Of a DNA stretch of 64,000 bases, positions 40,161 to 53,464 are shown piece by piece. How positions within the stretch are numbered: the first letter of the stretch is position 1; every line of letters begins with the position of its first letter. Under the pieces are notes generated by a model. It was not told the DNA's origin. It ran no database searches and saw only the letters and a program-made list of their open reading frames with translations. Both the position numbers and the translations under genes were made by a program. This DNA is from Chamaelirium japonicum (lineage: Eukaryota; Streptophyta; Magnoliopsida; Liliales; Melanthiaceae): NCBI GenBank assembly GCA_947650365.1, contig CANTAL010000028.1:124001-188000 (forward strand), in the 5' to 3' direction.

Positions 40161-40770
40161 ACAATCCATTCTATTTCATTCGTACGATCCATTCTTACTC
40201 ATTCGTATGATCCATTCAAATTCATTCGTATGATCCATTCTAATTCATTCGTACGATCCATTCTAATTCATTCGTACAATCCATTCTAATTCATTCGCAC
40301 GATCCATTCTAATTCATTCCTACGATCCATTCTAATTCATTCATACGATCCATTCTAATTCATTCCTACAATCCATTCTAATTCATTCGCCCGATCCATT
40401 TTAATTCATTCAAACGATCCATTCTAATTCATTCATACAATGCATTGTAATTCTTTCACACGATCCATTCTAATTCATTCGTACGATCCATTCTAATTCA
40501 TTTGTACAATCCATTCTATTTCATTTGTACGATCCATTCTTACTCATTCGTATGATCCATTCTAATTCATTCGTACGATCCATTCTAATTTATTTGTACG
40601 ATCCATTCTAATTTATTCGTACAATCCATTCTATTTCATTCGTACGATCCATTCTTACTCATTCGTATGATCCATTCTAATTCATTCGCACGAATGTATC
40701 CATTCTAATTCATTCATACAACCCAATCTAATTCATTCCGTACGATCCATTCTAATTCATTCGTACGATC
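40161..40770 (+). repeat. F block
   Basis: Copy 2 of 18,651-19,256, with the same extra base in TTCATTCCGTACG near 40,733. Confidence 0.92.
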
Positions 40771-41171
40771 GTACGAATGAATTAGAATGGATCGTACGAA
40801 TGAATTAGAATAGATTGTGCGAATGAATTAGAATAGATCGTACGAATGAATTAGAATGGATCATACGAATGAGTAAGAATGGATCGTACGAATGAATTAG
40901 AATGGATCGTACGAATGAATTAGAATGGATCGTACGAATAAATTAGAATGGATACATTCGTGCGAATGAATTAGAATGGATCATACGAATGAGTAAGAAT
41001 GGATCGTACGAATGAAATAGAATAGATTGTACGAATGAATTAGAATGGATCCTACGAATGAATTAGAATGGATCGTGTGAAAGAATTAGAATGGATTGTA
41101 TGAATGAACTAGAATGGATCGTATGAATGAATTAGAATGGATCGTGCGAATGAATTCGAATGGATCGTACG
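40771..41171 (-). repeat. R block
   Basis: Copy 2 of 19,257-19,660. GAACTAG replaces GAATTAG near 41,106. Confidence 0.92.
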
Positions 41172-42320
41172 AATTCATTCTAATTCATTCATACAATCCA
41201 TTCTAATTCTTTCACACGATCCATTCTAATTCATTCGTACGTTCCATTCTAATTCATTAGCACGATCCATGCTAATTCATTCGTTCGATCAATTCTAATT
41301 CATTAGCACGATCCATTCTAATTCATTCCTACGATCCATTCTAATTCATTCGCACGATCCATTCTAATTCATTCATAGTATCCATTCTAATTCATTCATA
41401 CGATATATTCTAATTCTTTCGCACGAATGTATCCATTCAAATTCATTCGCACGAATGTATCCATTCTAATTCATTCGTACGATCCATTCTAATTCATTCG
41501 TATGATCCATTTGAATTCATTCGCACGATCCATTCTAATTCATTCATATGATCCATTCTAATTCATTCATACAATCCATTCTAATTCTTTCACACGATCC
41601 ATTCTAATTCATTCGTACGATCCATTCTAATTCATTCATACAATCCATTCTATTTCATTCGTACGATCCATTCTTACTCATTCGTATGATCCATTCTAAT
41701 TCATTCGTATGATCCATTCTAATTCATTCGTACGATCCCTTCTAATTCATTCGTACGATCCATTCTAATTCATTCGCACGATCCATTCTAATTCATTCAT
41801 ACGATCCATTCTAATTCATTCATACGATCCATTCTAATTCATTCCTACAATCCATTCTAATTCATTCGCCCGATCCATTCTAATTCATTCATACGATCCA
41901 TTCTATTCGAATGGATCATGCGATCCATTCGAATTCATTCGCACGATCCATTCTAATTCATTCATACGATCCATTCTAATTCATTCATACAATGCATTCT
42001 AATTCTTTCACACGATCCATTCTAATTCATTCGTACGATCCATTCTAATTCATTCATACAATCCATTCTATTTTATTTGTACGATCCATTCTTACTCATT
42101 CGTATGATCCATTCTAATTCATTCGTACGATCCATTCTAATTCATTTGTACGATCCATTCAAATTCATTCGTACAATCAATTCTATTTCATTCGTACGAT
42201 CCATTCTTACTCATTTGTATGATCCATTCTAATTCATTCGCACGAATGTATCCATTATAATTCATTCATACAATCCATTCTAATTCATTCTGTACGATCC
42301 ATTCTAATTCATTCGTACGA
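41172..42320 (+). repeat. F block with 14-bp inversion
   Basis: Copy 2 of 19,661-20,810, including the inverted fragment at 41,908-41,921. Confidence 0.92.
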
Positions 42321-42722
42321 TCGTACGAATGAATTAGAATGGATCGTACGAATGAATTAGAATAGATTGTGCGAATGAATTAGAATGGATCGTACGAATG
42401 AATTAGAATGGATCGTACGAATGAATTAGAATGGATCATACGAATGAGTAAGAATGGATCGTACGAATGAATTAGAATAGATCGTACGAATGAATTAGAA
42501 TGGATCGTACGAATAATTTAGAATGGATACATTCGTCCGAATGAATTAGAATGGATTATATGAATGAGTAAGAATGGATCGTACGAATGAAATAGAATAG
42601 ATTGTACGAATGAATTAGAATGGATCCTACGAATGAATTAGAATGGATCGTGTGAAAGAATTAGAATGGATTGTATGAATGAATTAGAATGGATCGTGCG
42701 AATGAATTCGAATTAATCGTAC
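42321..42722 (-). repeat. R block
   Basis: Copy 2 of 20,811-21,211. Has GTGTGAAAG and TTCGAATTAATCG where copy 1 has GTGTGATAG and TTCCAATTAATCG. Confidence 0.92.
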
Positions 42723-44040
42723 GAATTCATTCTAATTCATTCATACAATCCATTCTAATTCTTTCACACGATCCATTCTAATTCATTCGTACGTTCCATT
42801 CTAATTCATTAGCACGATCCATGCTAATTCATTCGTTCGATCAATTCTAATTCATTAGCACGATCCATTCTAATTCATTCGTACGATCCATTCTAATTCA
42901 TTCGCATGATCCATTCTAATTCATTCATAGGATCCATTCTAATTCATTCATACGATCTATTCTAATTCTTTCGCACGATTAGTATCCATTCTAATTCATT
43001 CGCACGAATGTATCCATTCTAATTCATTCGTACGATCCATTCTAATTCATTCGTACGATCCATTCTAATTCATTCGTACGATCCATTCTAATTCATTCAT
43101 ACGATCTATTCTAATTCATTCATACAATCCATTCTAATTCTTTGACACGATCCATTCTAATTCATTCGTACGATCCATTCTAATTCATTCGCACAATCCA
43201 TTCTATTTCATTCGTACGATCAATTCTAATTCATTAGCACGATCAATTCTAATTCATTCGTACGTTCCATTCAAATTCATTCGCACGATCCATTCTAATT
43301 CATTCATACAATCCATTCTATTTCATTCGTATGATCCATTCTTACTCATTCGTATGATCCATTCTAATTCATTCGCACGATTGTATCCATTCTAATTCAT
43401 TCGTACGATCCATTCTAATTTATTTATACAATCCATTCTAATTCTTTCACACGATCCATTCTAATTCATTCGTACGATCCATTCTAATTCATTCGTACAA
43501 TCCATTCTATTTCATTCGTAAGATCCATTCTTACTCATTCGTATGATCCATTCTAATTCATTCGCACGAATGTATCCATTCTAATTCATTCGTACGATCC
43601 ATTCTAATTCATTCGTACGATCCATTCTAATTCATTCAGACGATCCATTCTAATTCATTCATACAATCCATTCTAATTCATTCGCACGATCCATTCGAAT
43701 TCATTCGCACGATCCATTCTAATTCATTCATACGATCCATTCTAATTCATTCGCACGATCCATTCGAATTAATTCGCATGATCCATTCTAATTCATTCGC
43801 ACGAATGTATCCATTCTAATTCATTCGTATGATCCATTCTAATTCATTCGTACAATCCAATCTTATTCCTTCGTACGATCCATTCTAATTCATTCGCATA
43901 ATCTATTCTAATTCATTCATACGATCCATTCTAATTCATTCATACGATCCATTCTAATTCATTCGCACGAATGTATCCATTCTAATTCATTCGTACGATC
44001 CATTCTAATTCATTCGTACAATCCATTCTATTTCATTCGT
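42723..44040 (+). repeat. F block with six extra units
   Basis: Copy 2 of 21,212-22,391. GATTAGTATCC at 42,977 is shared with copy 1. The extra 138 bp lie near 43,120-43,257. Confidence 0.92.
43120..43257 (+). repeat. 138-bp (six-unit) segment present in copy 2 only
   Basis: The offset to copy 1 rises from 21,511 to 21,649 here, exactly 6 x 23. The extra units include CATACAATCC, TTCTTTGACACG and CTATTTCATTCG, an order seen at many other places in the array, so it looks like a cassette gained by exchange or lost from copy 1. Exact edges cannot be fixed within the repeats. Confidence 0.75.
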
Positions 44041-44428
44041 ACGAATAAATTAGAATGGATATATTTGTGCAAATGAATTAGAATGGATCATACGAATGAG
44101 TAAGAATGCATCGTATGAATGAAATAGAATGGATCGTATGAAGGAATTAGAATGGATCATACGAATGAATTAGAATGGATCGTATGAATGAATTAGAATG
44201 GATCGTGTGAAAGAATTAGAATGGATTGAATTAGAATGGATCGTACGAATGAGTAAGAATGGATCGTACGAATGAAATAGAATGGATTGTACGAATGAAT
44301 TAGAATGGATCGTACGAATGAATTAGAATGGATGGTGTGAAAGAATTAGAATGGATCGTATGAATGAATTAGAATGGATCGTACGAATGAAATAGAATGG
44401 ATCGTACGTATCTATTAGAATGGATACA
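44041..44428 (-). repeat. R block
   Basis: Copy 2 of 22,392-22,800, one unit shorter. Confidence 0.92.
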
Positions 44429-44789
44429 TTCCAATTCATTCATACAATCTATTCTAATTCATTCGTATGATCCATTCTAATTCATTCGTACAATACATTC
44501 TATTTCATTCGTACGATCCATATTTACTCATTCGTATGATCCATTCTAATTCATTCGCACGAATGTATCCATTCTAATTCATTCGTACGATCCATTCTAA
44601 TTCATTCGTACGATCCATTCTAATTCATTCATACAATCCATTCTAATTCTTTCACACTATCCATTCTAATTCATTCGTACGATCCATTCTAATTCATTCG
44701 TGCAATCCATTCTATTTCATTCGTACGATCCATTCTTTCTCATTCGTATGATCCATTCTAATTCATTTACACGAATGTATCCATTCATA
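44429..44789 (+). repeat. F block
   Basis: Copy 2 of 22,801-23,185, one unit shorter, with the same TTCTTTCACACTATCC near 44,647. Confidence 0.92.
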
Positions 44790-45558
44790 CGTATGAATTA
44801 GAATAGATCGTATGAATGAATTAGAATGGATCGTACGAAGGAATTAGAATGGATCGTACGAATGAATTAGAATGGATCGTACGAATGAATTAGAATGGAT
44901 ACGAATGAATTAGAATGGATCGTACGAAGGAATTGGAATGGATCGTACGAATGAATTAAAATGGATATATTCGTGCAAATAAATTAGAATGGATCGTATG
45001 AATGTATTAGAACGGATCGTATGAGTGAATTAGAATGGATCGTACGAATGAATTAGAATGGATCGTATGAATGAATTTGAATGGATACATTCATGTGAAT
45101 GAATTAGAATGGATCGTATGAATGAATTAGAATACATTTTGTGATTGAATTAGAACTGATCGTACGAATGAATTAGAATGGATACATTCGTGCGAATGAA
45201 TTAGAATGGATTGTATGAATGAATTAGAATGGATCGTACGAATGAATTAGAATGGATCGTATGAGTGAATTAGAATGGATACGAAGGAATTAGAATGGAT
45301 CGTACGAAGGAGTTAGAATGGATCATACGAATGAAATAGAATGGATCGTACGAAGGAATTAGAATGGATCGTACGAAGGAATTAGAATGGATCGTACGAA
45401 TGAATTAGAATGGATATATTCATGCAAATGAATTAGAATGGATCGTATGAATGAATTAGAATTGATCATATGAGTGAATTAGAACGGATAGTACGAATGA
45501 AGTAGAATGGATCATATGAATGAATTAGAATGGATCGTACGAATGAATTAGAATGGAT
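44790..45558 (-). repeat. R block ending at the 908-bp deletion join
   Basis: Copy 2 of 23,186-23,955. Ends TAGAATGGAT and runs directly into CCATTCTAATTC, giving a switch not seen in copy 1. Confidence 0.92.
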
Positions 45559-45655
45559 CCATTCTAATTCATTTGCACGAATATATCCATTCTAATTCAT
45601 TCACATGATCTATTCTAATTCATTCGCACGATCTATTCTAATTAATTTGTACGAT
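45559..45655 (+). repeat. short F block
   Basis: Copy 2 of 24,864-24,960, with the same TTTGTACGATCGTGC exit. Confidence 0.9.
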
Positions 45656-46976
45656 CGTGCTAGTGAATTAGAATGGATCGTACGAATGAATTAGAATGGA
45701 TCGTACGAATAAATTAGAATGGATCGTACGAATGAATTGGAATGGATCGTATGAATGAATTGGAATGAATCTTGGAATGGATCGTACAAATGAAGTAGAA
45801 TGGATCGTGCAAATGAATTAGAATGAATCGTACGAATGAATTAGAATGGATCGTACGAATGAATTTGAATGGATCGTGTGAAAGAATTAGAATGGATTGT
45901 ACGAATGAATTAGAATGGATCGTACGAATGAATTAGAATGGATCGTATGAATGAATTAGAATAGATCGTATGAATGAGTGAGAATGGATCTTACGAATGA
46001 ATTAGAATGGATCGTACGAATGAAATAGAATGGATTCGCACGAATGTATCCATTCTAATTCATTCGTACGATCCATTCAAATTCACTAGCACGATCGTAC
46101 AAATTAATTAGAATAGATCGTGCGAATGAATTAGAATAGATCATGTGAATGAATTAGAATGGATATATTCGTGCAAATGAATTAGAATGGATCGTACGAA
46201 TGAATTAGAATGGATCGTTTTAGTGAATTAGAATGGATACGAAGGAATTAGAGTGGATCGTACGAAGGAGTTAGAATGGATCATACGAATGAAATAGAAT
46301 GGATCGTACAAAGGAATTAGAATGGATCGTACGAATGAGTAAGAATGGATCGTACGAATGAAATATTATGGATTGTGCGAATGAATTAGAATGGATCGTA
46401 CGAATGAATTAGAATAGATACATTCGTGCGAATGAATTAGAATGGATCATACGAATAAGTAAGAATGGATCGTACGAATGAAATAGAATGGATTATACAA
46501 ATGAATTAGAATGGATACATTCGTGCGAATGAATTAGAATCGATCGTATGTATGAATGAATTAGAATGGATACATTCGTGCGAATGAATTAGAATTGATC
46601 GTACGAATGAATTAGAATGGATTGTACGAATGAATTAGAATGGATCGTACGAATGAATTAGAATGGATCGTACGAATGAATTAGAATGGATACATTCGTG
46701 CGAATGAATTAGAATGGATACATTCGTGCGAAAGAATTAGAATAGATCGTATGAATGAATTAGAATGGATCCTATGAATGAATTAGAATGGATCGTGCGA
46801 ATGAATTAGAATAGATCGTACGAATGATTTAGAATGGATCGTGCTAATGAATTAGAATTGATCGAACGAATGAATTAGCATGGATCGTGCTAATGAATTA
46901 GAATGGAACGTACGAATGAATTAGAATGGATCGTGTGAAAGAATTAGAATGGATTGTATGAATGAATTAGAATGAA
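45656..46976 (-). repeat. R block with a 59-bp forward interruption
   Basis: Copy 2 of 24,961-26,281 at a constant offset of 20,695. The forward piece is 46,036-46,094. Inverted TTAGCACG triplet near 46,840-46,895. Confidence 0.92.
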
Positions 46977-49083
46977 TTCGTACGATCCATTCGAATTCAT
47001 TCGCACGATCCATTCTAATTCATTCATACGATCCATTCTAATTCATTCATACAATCCATTCTAATTCTTTCACACGATCCATTCTAATTCATTCGTAGGA
47101 TCCATTCTAATTCATTCATACAATCTATTCTATTTCATTCGTACGATCCATTCTTACTCATTCATATAACCCATTCTAATTCATTCGGACGAATGTATCC
47201 ATTCTAATTTATTCGTACGATCCATTCTAATTCATTCGTATGATCCATTCTAATTCATTCGTACGATCCATTCTAATTCATTCGTCCGATCCATTCTAAT
47301 TCATTCGCACGAATGTATCCATTCTAATTCATTCGTACGATCCATTCTAATTCATTTGTAAGATCCATTCTAATTCATTCGTACGATCCATTCTAATTCA
47401 TTCGTACGATCCATTCTAATTCATTCGCACGAATGTATCCATTCTAGTTCATTCGTACGATCCATTCTAATTCATTCGTACGATCCATTCTAATTCATTC
47501 GCACGATCCATTCTAATTCATTCGTACGATCCATTCTAATTCATTCATACGATCCATTCTAATTCATTCGTACGATCCATTCCAATTCATTCGAACAAAT
47601 GTATCCATTCTAATTCATTCGTACGATACATTATAATTCATTCGCACGATCCATTCTAATTCATTCGTACGATCCATTCTAATTCTTTCACACGATCCAT
47701 TCTAATTCATTCGTATGATCCATTCTAATTTATTCGCACGATCCATTCTAATTCATTCGTACGATCCATTCTAATTCATTCATACGATCCATTCTAATTC
47801 ATTCGTACGATCCATTCTAATTCATTCGCACAAATGTATCCATTATAATTCATTCGTACGATCCATTCTAATTCATTCGCACGATCCATTCTAATTCATT
47901 CGTACGATCCATTCTAATTCATTCGCACGATCTGTTCTTATTCATTCGTACAATCCATTCTAATTCATTCGCACGAATGTATCCATTCTAATTCATTCGT
48001 ACGATCCATTCTAATTCATTCGTACGATCCATTCTAATTCATTCGTATGATCCATTCTAATTAATTCGTATGATCCATTCTAATTCATTCGTACGATCCA
48101 TTCTAATTAATTCATACAATCCATTCTAATTCATTCGTACGATCCATTCTAATTCACTCAAACGATCCATTCTAATACATTCATACGATCCATTCTAATT
48201 CATTTGCACGAATATATCCATTCTAATTCATTCGTACGATCCATTCTAATTCCTTCGTACGATCCATTCTAATTCATTCGTAAGATCTATTCTAATTCAT
48301 TCGTAGGATCCATTCTAATTCATTCGTACGATCCATTCTAATTCATTCGCACGAATGTATCCATTCTAGTTCATTCGTACGATCCATTCTAATTCATTCG
48401 TACGATCCATTCTAATTCATTCATATGATCTATTCTAATTCATTCATACAATCCATTCTAATTCTTTCACACGATCCATTCTAATTCATTCGTACGATCC
48501 ATTCTAATTCATTCGCACAATCCATTCTATTTCATTCGTACGATCCATTCTAATTCCTTCGTATCCATTCTAATTCACTCATACGATCCATTCTAATTCA
48601 TTCGTACGATCCATTCTAACTCATTCATACAATCCATTCGAATTCATTCGCACGAATCTATCCATTCTAATTCATTCGTACGATCAGTTCTAATTCATTC
48701 ACAAAATCTATTCTAATTTATTCATATGATCCATTCTAATTCATTCACACGAATGTATCCATTCTAATTCATTCATACCATCCATTCTAATTCATTCGTA
48801 CGATCCATTCTAATTCACTCATACGATCCATTCTAATACATTCATACGATCCATTCTAATTCATTTGCATGAATATATCCATTCTAATTCATTCGTACGA
48901 TCCATTCTAATTCCTTTGTATGATCCATTCTAATTAATTCGTACGATCTATTCTAATTCATTCGTACGGTCCATTCTAATTCATTCGTACGATCCATTCT
49001 AATTCCTTTGTACGATCCATTCTAATTCATTCGTACGATCCATTCTAATTCATTCGTACAATCTATTCTAATTCATTCGTACG
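46977..49083 (+). repeat. F block
   Basis: Copy 2 of 26,282-28,388 with no net length change. Small differences such as TTCACTCAAACG near 48,155 for TTCACTCATACG. Confidence 0.93.
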
Positions 49084-49286
49084 AATGGATACATTCATGT
49101 GAATGAATTAGAATGGATTGTACGAATGAGTAAGAATATATCGTACGAATGAAATAGAATGGATTGCACGAATGATTTAGAATGGATCGTACGAATCAAT
49201 TAGAATGGATCGTGTGAAAGAATTAGAATGGATAGTATGAATGAATTAGAATGGATCGTATGAATGAATTAGAATGGATCGTACTA
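49084..49286 (-). repeat. short R block
   Basis: Copy 2 of 28,389-28,591. AGTAAGAATATATCG near 49,129 for AGTAAGAATGGATCG. Confidence 0.93.
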
Positions 49287-51146
49287 GGATCCATTCTAAT
49301 TCATTCGCACAATCTATTCTATTTCATTCGTACGATCCATTCTTACTCATTCGTATGATCCATTCTAATTCATTCGGACGAATATATCCATTCTAATTTA
49401 TTCGTACGATCCATTCTAATTCATTTGTACGATCCATTCTAATTCATTCGTACGATCCATTCTTACTCATTCGTATGATCCATTCTAATTCATTCGTATG
49501 ATCCATTCTAATTCATTCGTACGATCGATTCTAATTCATTCGCGCTATCCATTCTAATTCATTCGTACGATCCATTCTAATTCATTCATATGATCCATTC
49601 TAATTTATTCGTTCAAATATATCCATTCTAATTCATTCGTACGATCCATTCTAATTCATCTGCACGATCTATTCTAATTCATTCGCACGAATGTATCCAT
49701 TTTAATTCATTTGCACGATCCATTCTAATTCATTCCTATGATCTATTCTAATTCATTCGTACGATCCATTCAAATTCATTCTAATTCATTCGTACGATCC
49801 ATTCTACGATCCATTCTAATTCATTCGTATATTCCATTCTAATTCATTAGCACGATCCATGCTAATGAATTAGAATGGATCATACGATCCAATCTAATTC
49901 ATTCATACGATCCATTCTTACTCATTCGTATGATCCATTCTAATTCAATCGTACGATCCATTCTAATTCTTTCGTACGATCCATTCTAATTCCTTCGTAC
50001 GATCCATTCTATTTCATTCGTACGATCCATTCTAATTCCTTCGTACGATCCATTCTAATTCATTCGTACGATCCATTCTAATTCATTCGCGCAATCTATT
50101 CTAATTCATTCGTACGATCCATTCTAATTCATTCGTATGATCCATTCTAATTCATTCATACAATCTATTCTAATTTATTCGCACGAATGTATCCATTCTA
50201 ATTCATTCGTACGATCCATTCTAATTCATTCGCACAATCTATTCTAATTCATTCATACGATCCATTCTAATTCATTCGCACAAATGTATCCATTCTAATT
50301 CATTCATACGATCCATTCTACTTCATTCGTACTATCCGTTCTAATTCACTCATACGATCCATTCAAATTCATTCATACGATCCATTCTAATTCATTTGCA
50401 CGAATATATCCATTCTAATTCATTCGTACGATCAATTCTAATTCCTTCGTACGATCTATTCTAATTCCTTCGTACGATCCATTCTATTTTATTCGTATGA
50501 TCTATTCTAATTCCTTCGTACGATCCATTCTAATTCCTTCGTATCCATTCTAATTCACTCATACGATCCATTCTAATTCATTCGTACGATCCATTCTAAT
50601 TCATTCATACAATCCATTCTAATTCATTCCCACGAATGTATCCATTCTAATTCATTCGTACGATCAGTTCTAATTCATTCACAAAATCTATTCTAATTCA
50701 TTCATACGATCCATTCTAATTCATTCACACGAATGTATCCATTCTAATTCATTCGTACGATCCATTCTAATTCACTCATACGATCCATTCTAATACATTC
50801 ATACGAGCCATTCTAATTCATTTGCACAAATATATCCATTCTAATTCATTCGTACGATCCATTCTAATTCCTTCGTACGATCCATTCTAATTCATTCGTA
50901 CGATCTATTCTAATTCATTCGTACGATCCATTCTAATTCATTCGTACGATCCATTCTAATTCCTTCGTACGATCCATTCTAATTCAATCATACAATCCAT
51001 TCTAATTCATTCACACGATCCATTCTAATTCATTCGTACGATCCATTCTAATTCATTCGTGGAATCCATTCTATTTCATTCGTACGATCCATTCTTACTC
51101 ATTCGTACGATCCATTCTAATTCATTCACACGAATGTATCCATTCG
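49287..51146 (+). repeat. F block with a single inverted unit
   Basis: Copy 2 of 28,592-30,474, one unit shorter (near 50,980). Inverted unit at 49,864-49,884. Irregular short and long units near 49,765-49,810. Confidence 0.93.
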
Positions 51147-53464
51147 TACGAATGAATTAGAATGGATCGTACGAAGGAATTAGAATGGATCGTACGAATG
51201 AATTAGAATGGATCGCACGAATGAATTAGAATAGATCGTACGGATGAATTAGAATGGATCGTACGAAGGAATTAGAATGGATCGTACGAATGAATTAGAA
51301 AGGATATATTCATGCAAATGAATTAGAATGGATCGTATGAATGTATTAGAATGGATCGTATGAGTGAATTAGAATGGATCGTACGAATCAATTAGAATGG
51401 ATCGTATAAATGAATTAGAATGGATACATTCGTGCGAATGAATTAGAATTGATCGTACGAATGAATTAGAATGGATCGTGCGAATGAATTAGAATGGATC
51501 GTACGAATGAATTAGAATGGATCGTACGAATGAACTAGAATGGATACATTCATGCGAATGAATTAGAATGGATCGTACGAATGAATTAGAATGGATCGTA
51601 CGAATGAATTAGAATGGATCGTATGAATGAATTAGAATGGATCGTATGAATGAATTAGAATGGATACATTTGTGCGAATGAATTAGAATGGATCGGACGA
51701 ATGAATTAGAATGGATCGTACGAATGAATTAGAATGGATCAAATGAATGAATTAGAATGGTTACATTCATGCGAATGAATTAGAATGGATCGTACGAATG
51801 GATTAGAATGGATCGTACAAATGGATTAGAATGGATACATTCGAGCGAATGAATTAGAATAGATCGTATGAATGAATTAGAATGGATCCTATGAATGAAT
51901 TAGAATGGATCGTGCGAATGAATTAGAATGGATCGTACGAATCAACTAGAATGGATACATTCGTGCGAATGAATTAGAATGGATCGGACGAATGAATTAG
52001 AATGGATCGTACGAATGATTTAGAATGGATCAAATGAATGAATTAGAATGGTTACATTCATGCGAATGAATTAGAATGGATCGTACGAATGGATTAGAAT
52101 GGATCGTACGAGTGGATTAGAATGGATACATTCGAGCGAATGAATTAGAATGGATCGTATGAATGAATTAGAATGGATACATTTGTGTTAATGAATTAGA
52201 ATGGATCGTACGAATAAATTAGAATGGATCGTATGAATGAATTAGAATGGATCGTACGAATGAATTAGAATGGATTGTGCGAATGAATTAGAATGGATCG
52301 TACGAATGAATTAGAATGGATCGTACGAATGAACTTGAATGGATACATTCGTGCGAATGAATTAGAATGGATCGTACGAATGAATTAGAATGGATCTTAC
52401 GAATGAATTAGAATGGATCGTACGAATGAATTAGAATGGATCGTACGAATGAATTAGAATGGATACATTTGTGCGAATGAATTAGAATGGATCGTACGAA
52501 TGAATTAGAATGGATTGTACAAATGAATTAGAATGGATCGTACGAATGAACTAGAATGGATACATTCGTGCGAATGAATTAGAATGGATCGTACGAATGA
52601 ATTGGAATGGATCTTACGAATGAATTAGAATGGATCGTACGAATGAATTAGAATGGATCGTACAAATGAATTAGAACGGATACATTCATGCGAATGAATT
52701 AGAATGGATCGGACGAATGAATTAGAATGGATCGTACGAATGAATTAGAATGGATCGTACGAATGAATAAGAATGGATCGTACGAATAAATTAGAATGGA
52801 TACATTCGTCCGAATGAATTGGAATGGATCATACGAATGAGTAAGAATGGATCGTACGAATGAAATAGAATAGATTGTACGAATGAATTAGAATGGATTC
52901 GTACGAATGAATTAGAATGGATACATTCGTGCGAATGAATTAGAATGGATCGTACCAATGAGTAAGAATGGATCGCACGAATGAAATAGAATGGATTGTG
53001 CGAATGAATTAGAATGGATCGTACGAATGAATTAGAAGGGATCATGTGAAAGAATTAGAATGGATTGTATGAATGAATTACAATAGATCGTACGAATCAA
53101 TTAGAATGGATCGTATGAGTGAATTAGAATGGATACGAAGGAATTAGAATGGATCGTACGAAGGAATTAGAATGGATCATACGAATGAAATTGAATGGAT
53201 CGTACGAAGGAATTAGAATGGATCGTATGAATGAATTAGAATGGATCGAACGAATGAATTAGCATGGATCATGCCAATGAATTAGAATGGATCGTACGAA
53301 TGAATTAGAATGGATCGTGCGAATGAATTAGAATGGATCGTACGAATGAATTAGAATGGATACATTTGTGCGAATGAATTAGAATGGATCGTACGAATGA
53401 ATTAGAATGGATCGTATGAATGAATTAGAATGGATCGTGCGAATGAATTCGAATGGATCGTACG
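51147..53464 (-). repeat. longest R block
   Basis: Copy 2 of 30,475-32,741, 51 bp longer (23 + 28) near 51,530-51,580. Contains the only reading frame above 80 codons in the window (53,045 to 52,791, minus strand), which is satellite sequence and not called as a gene. Confidence 0.94.

Noticed and set aside
52791-53045. 84-codon open reading frame on the minus strand
   Set aside because: Its product is a periodic translation of the satellite (HSNSFVRSI-like repeats) and the frame starts at an ATG absent from the homologous copy. No ribosome or promoter context, no family resemblance. Not called as a gene.
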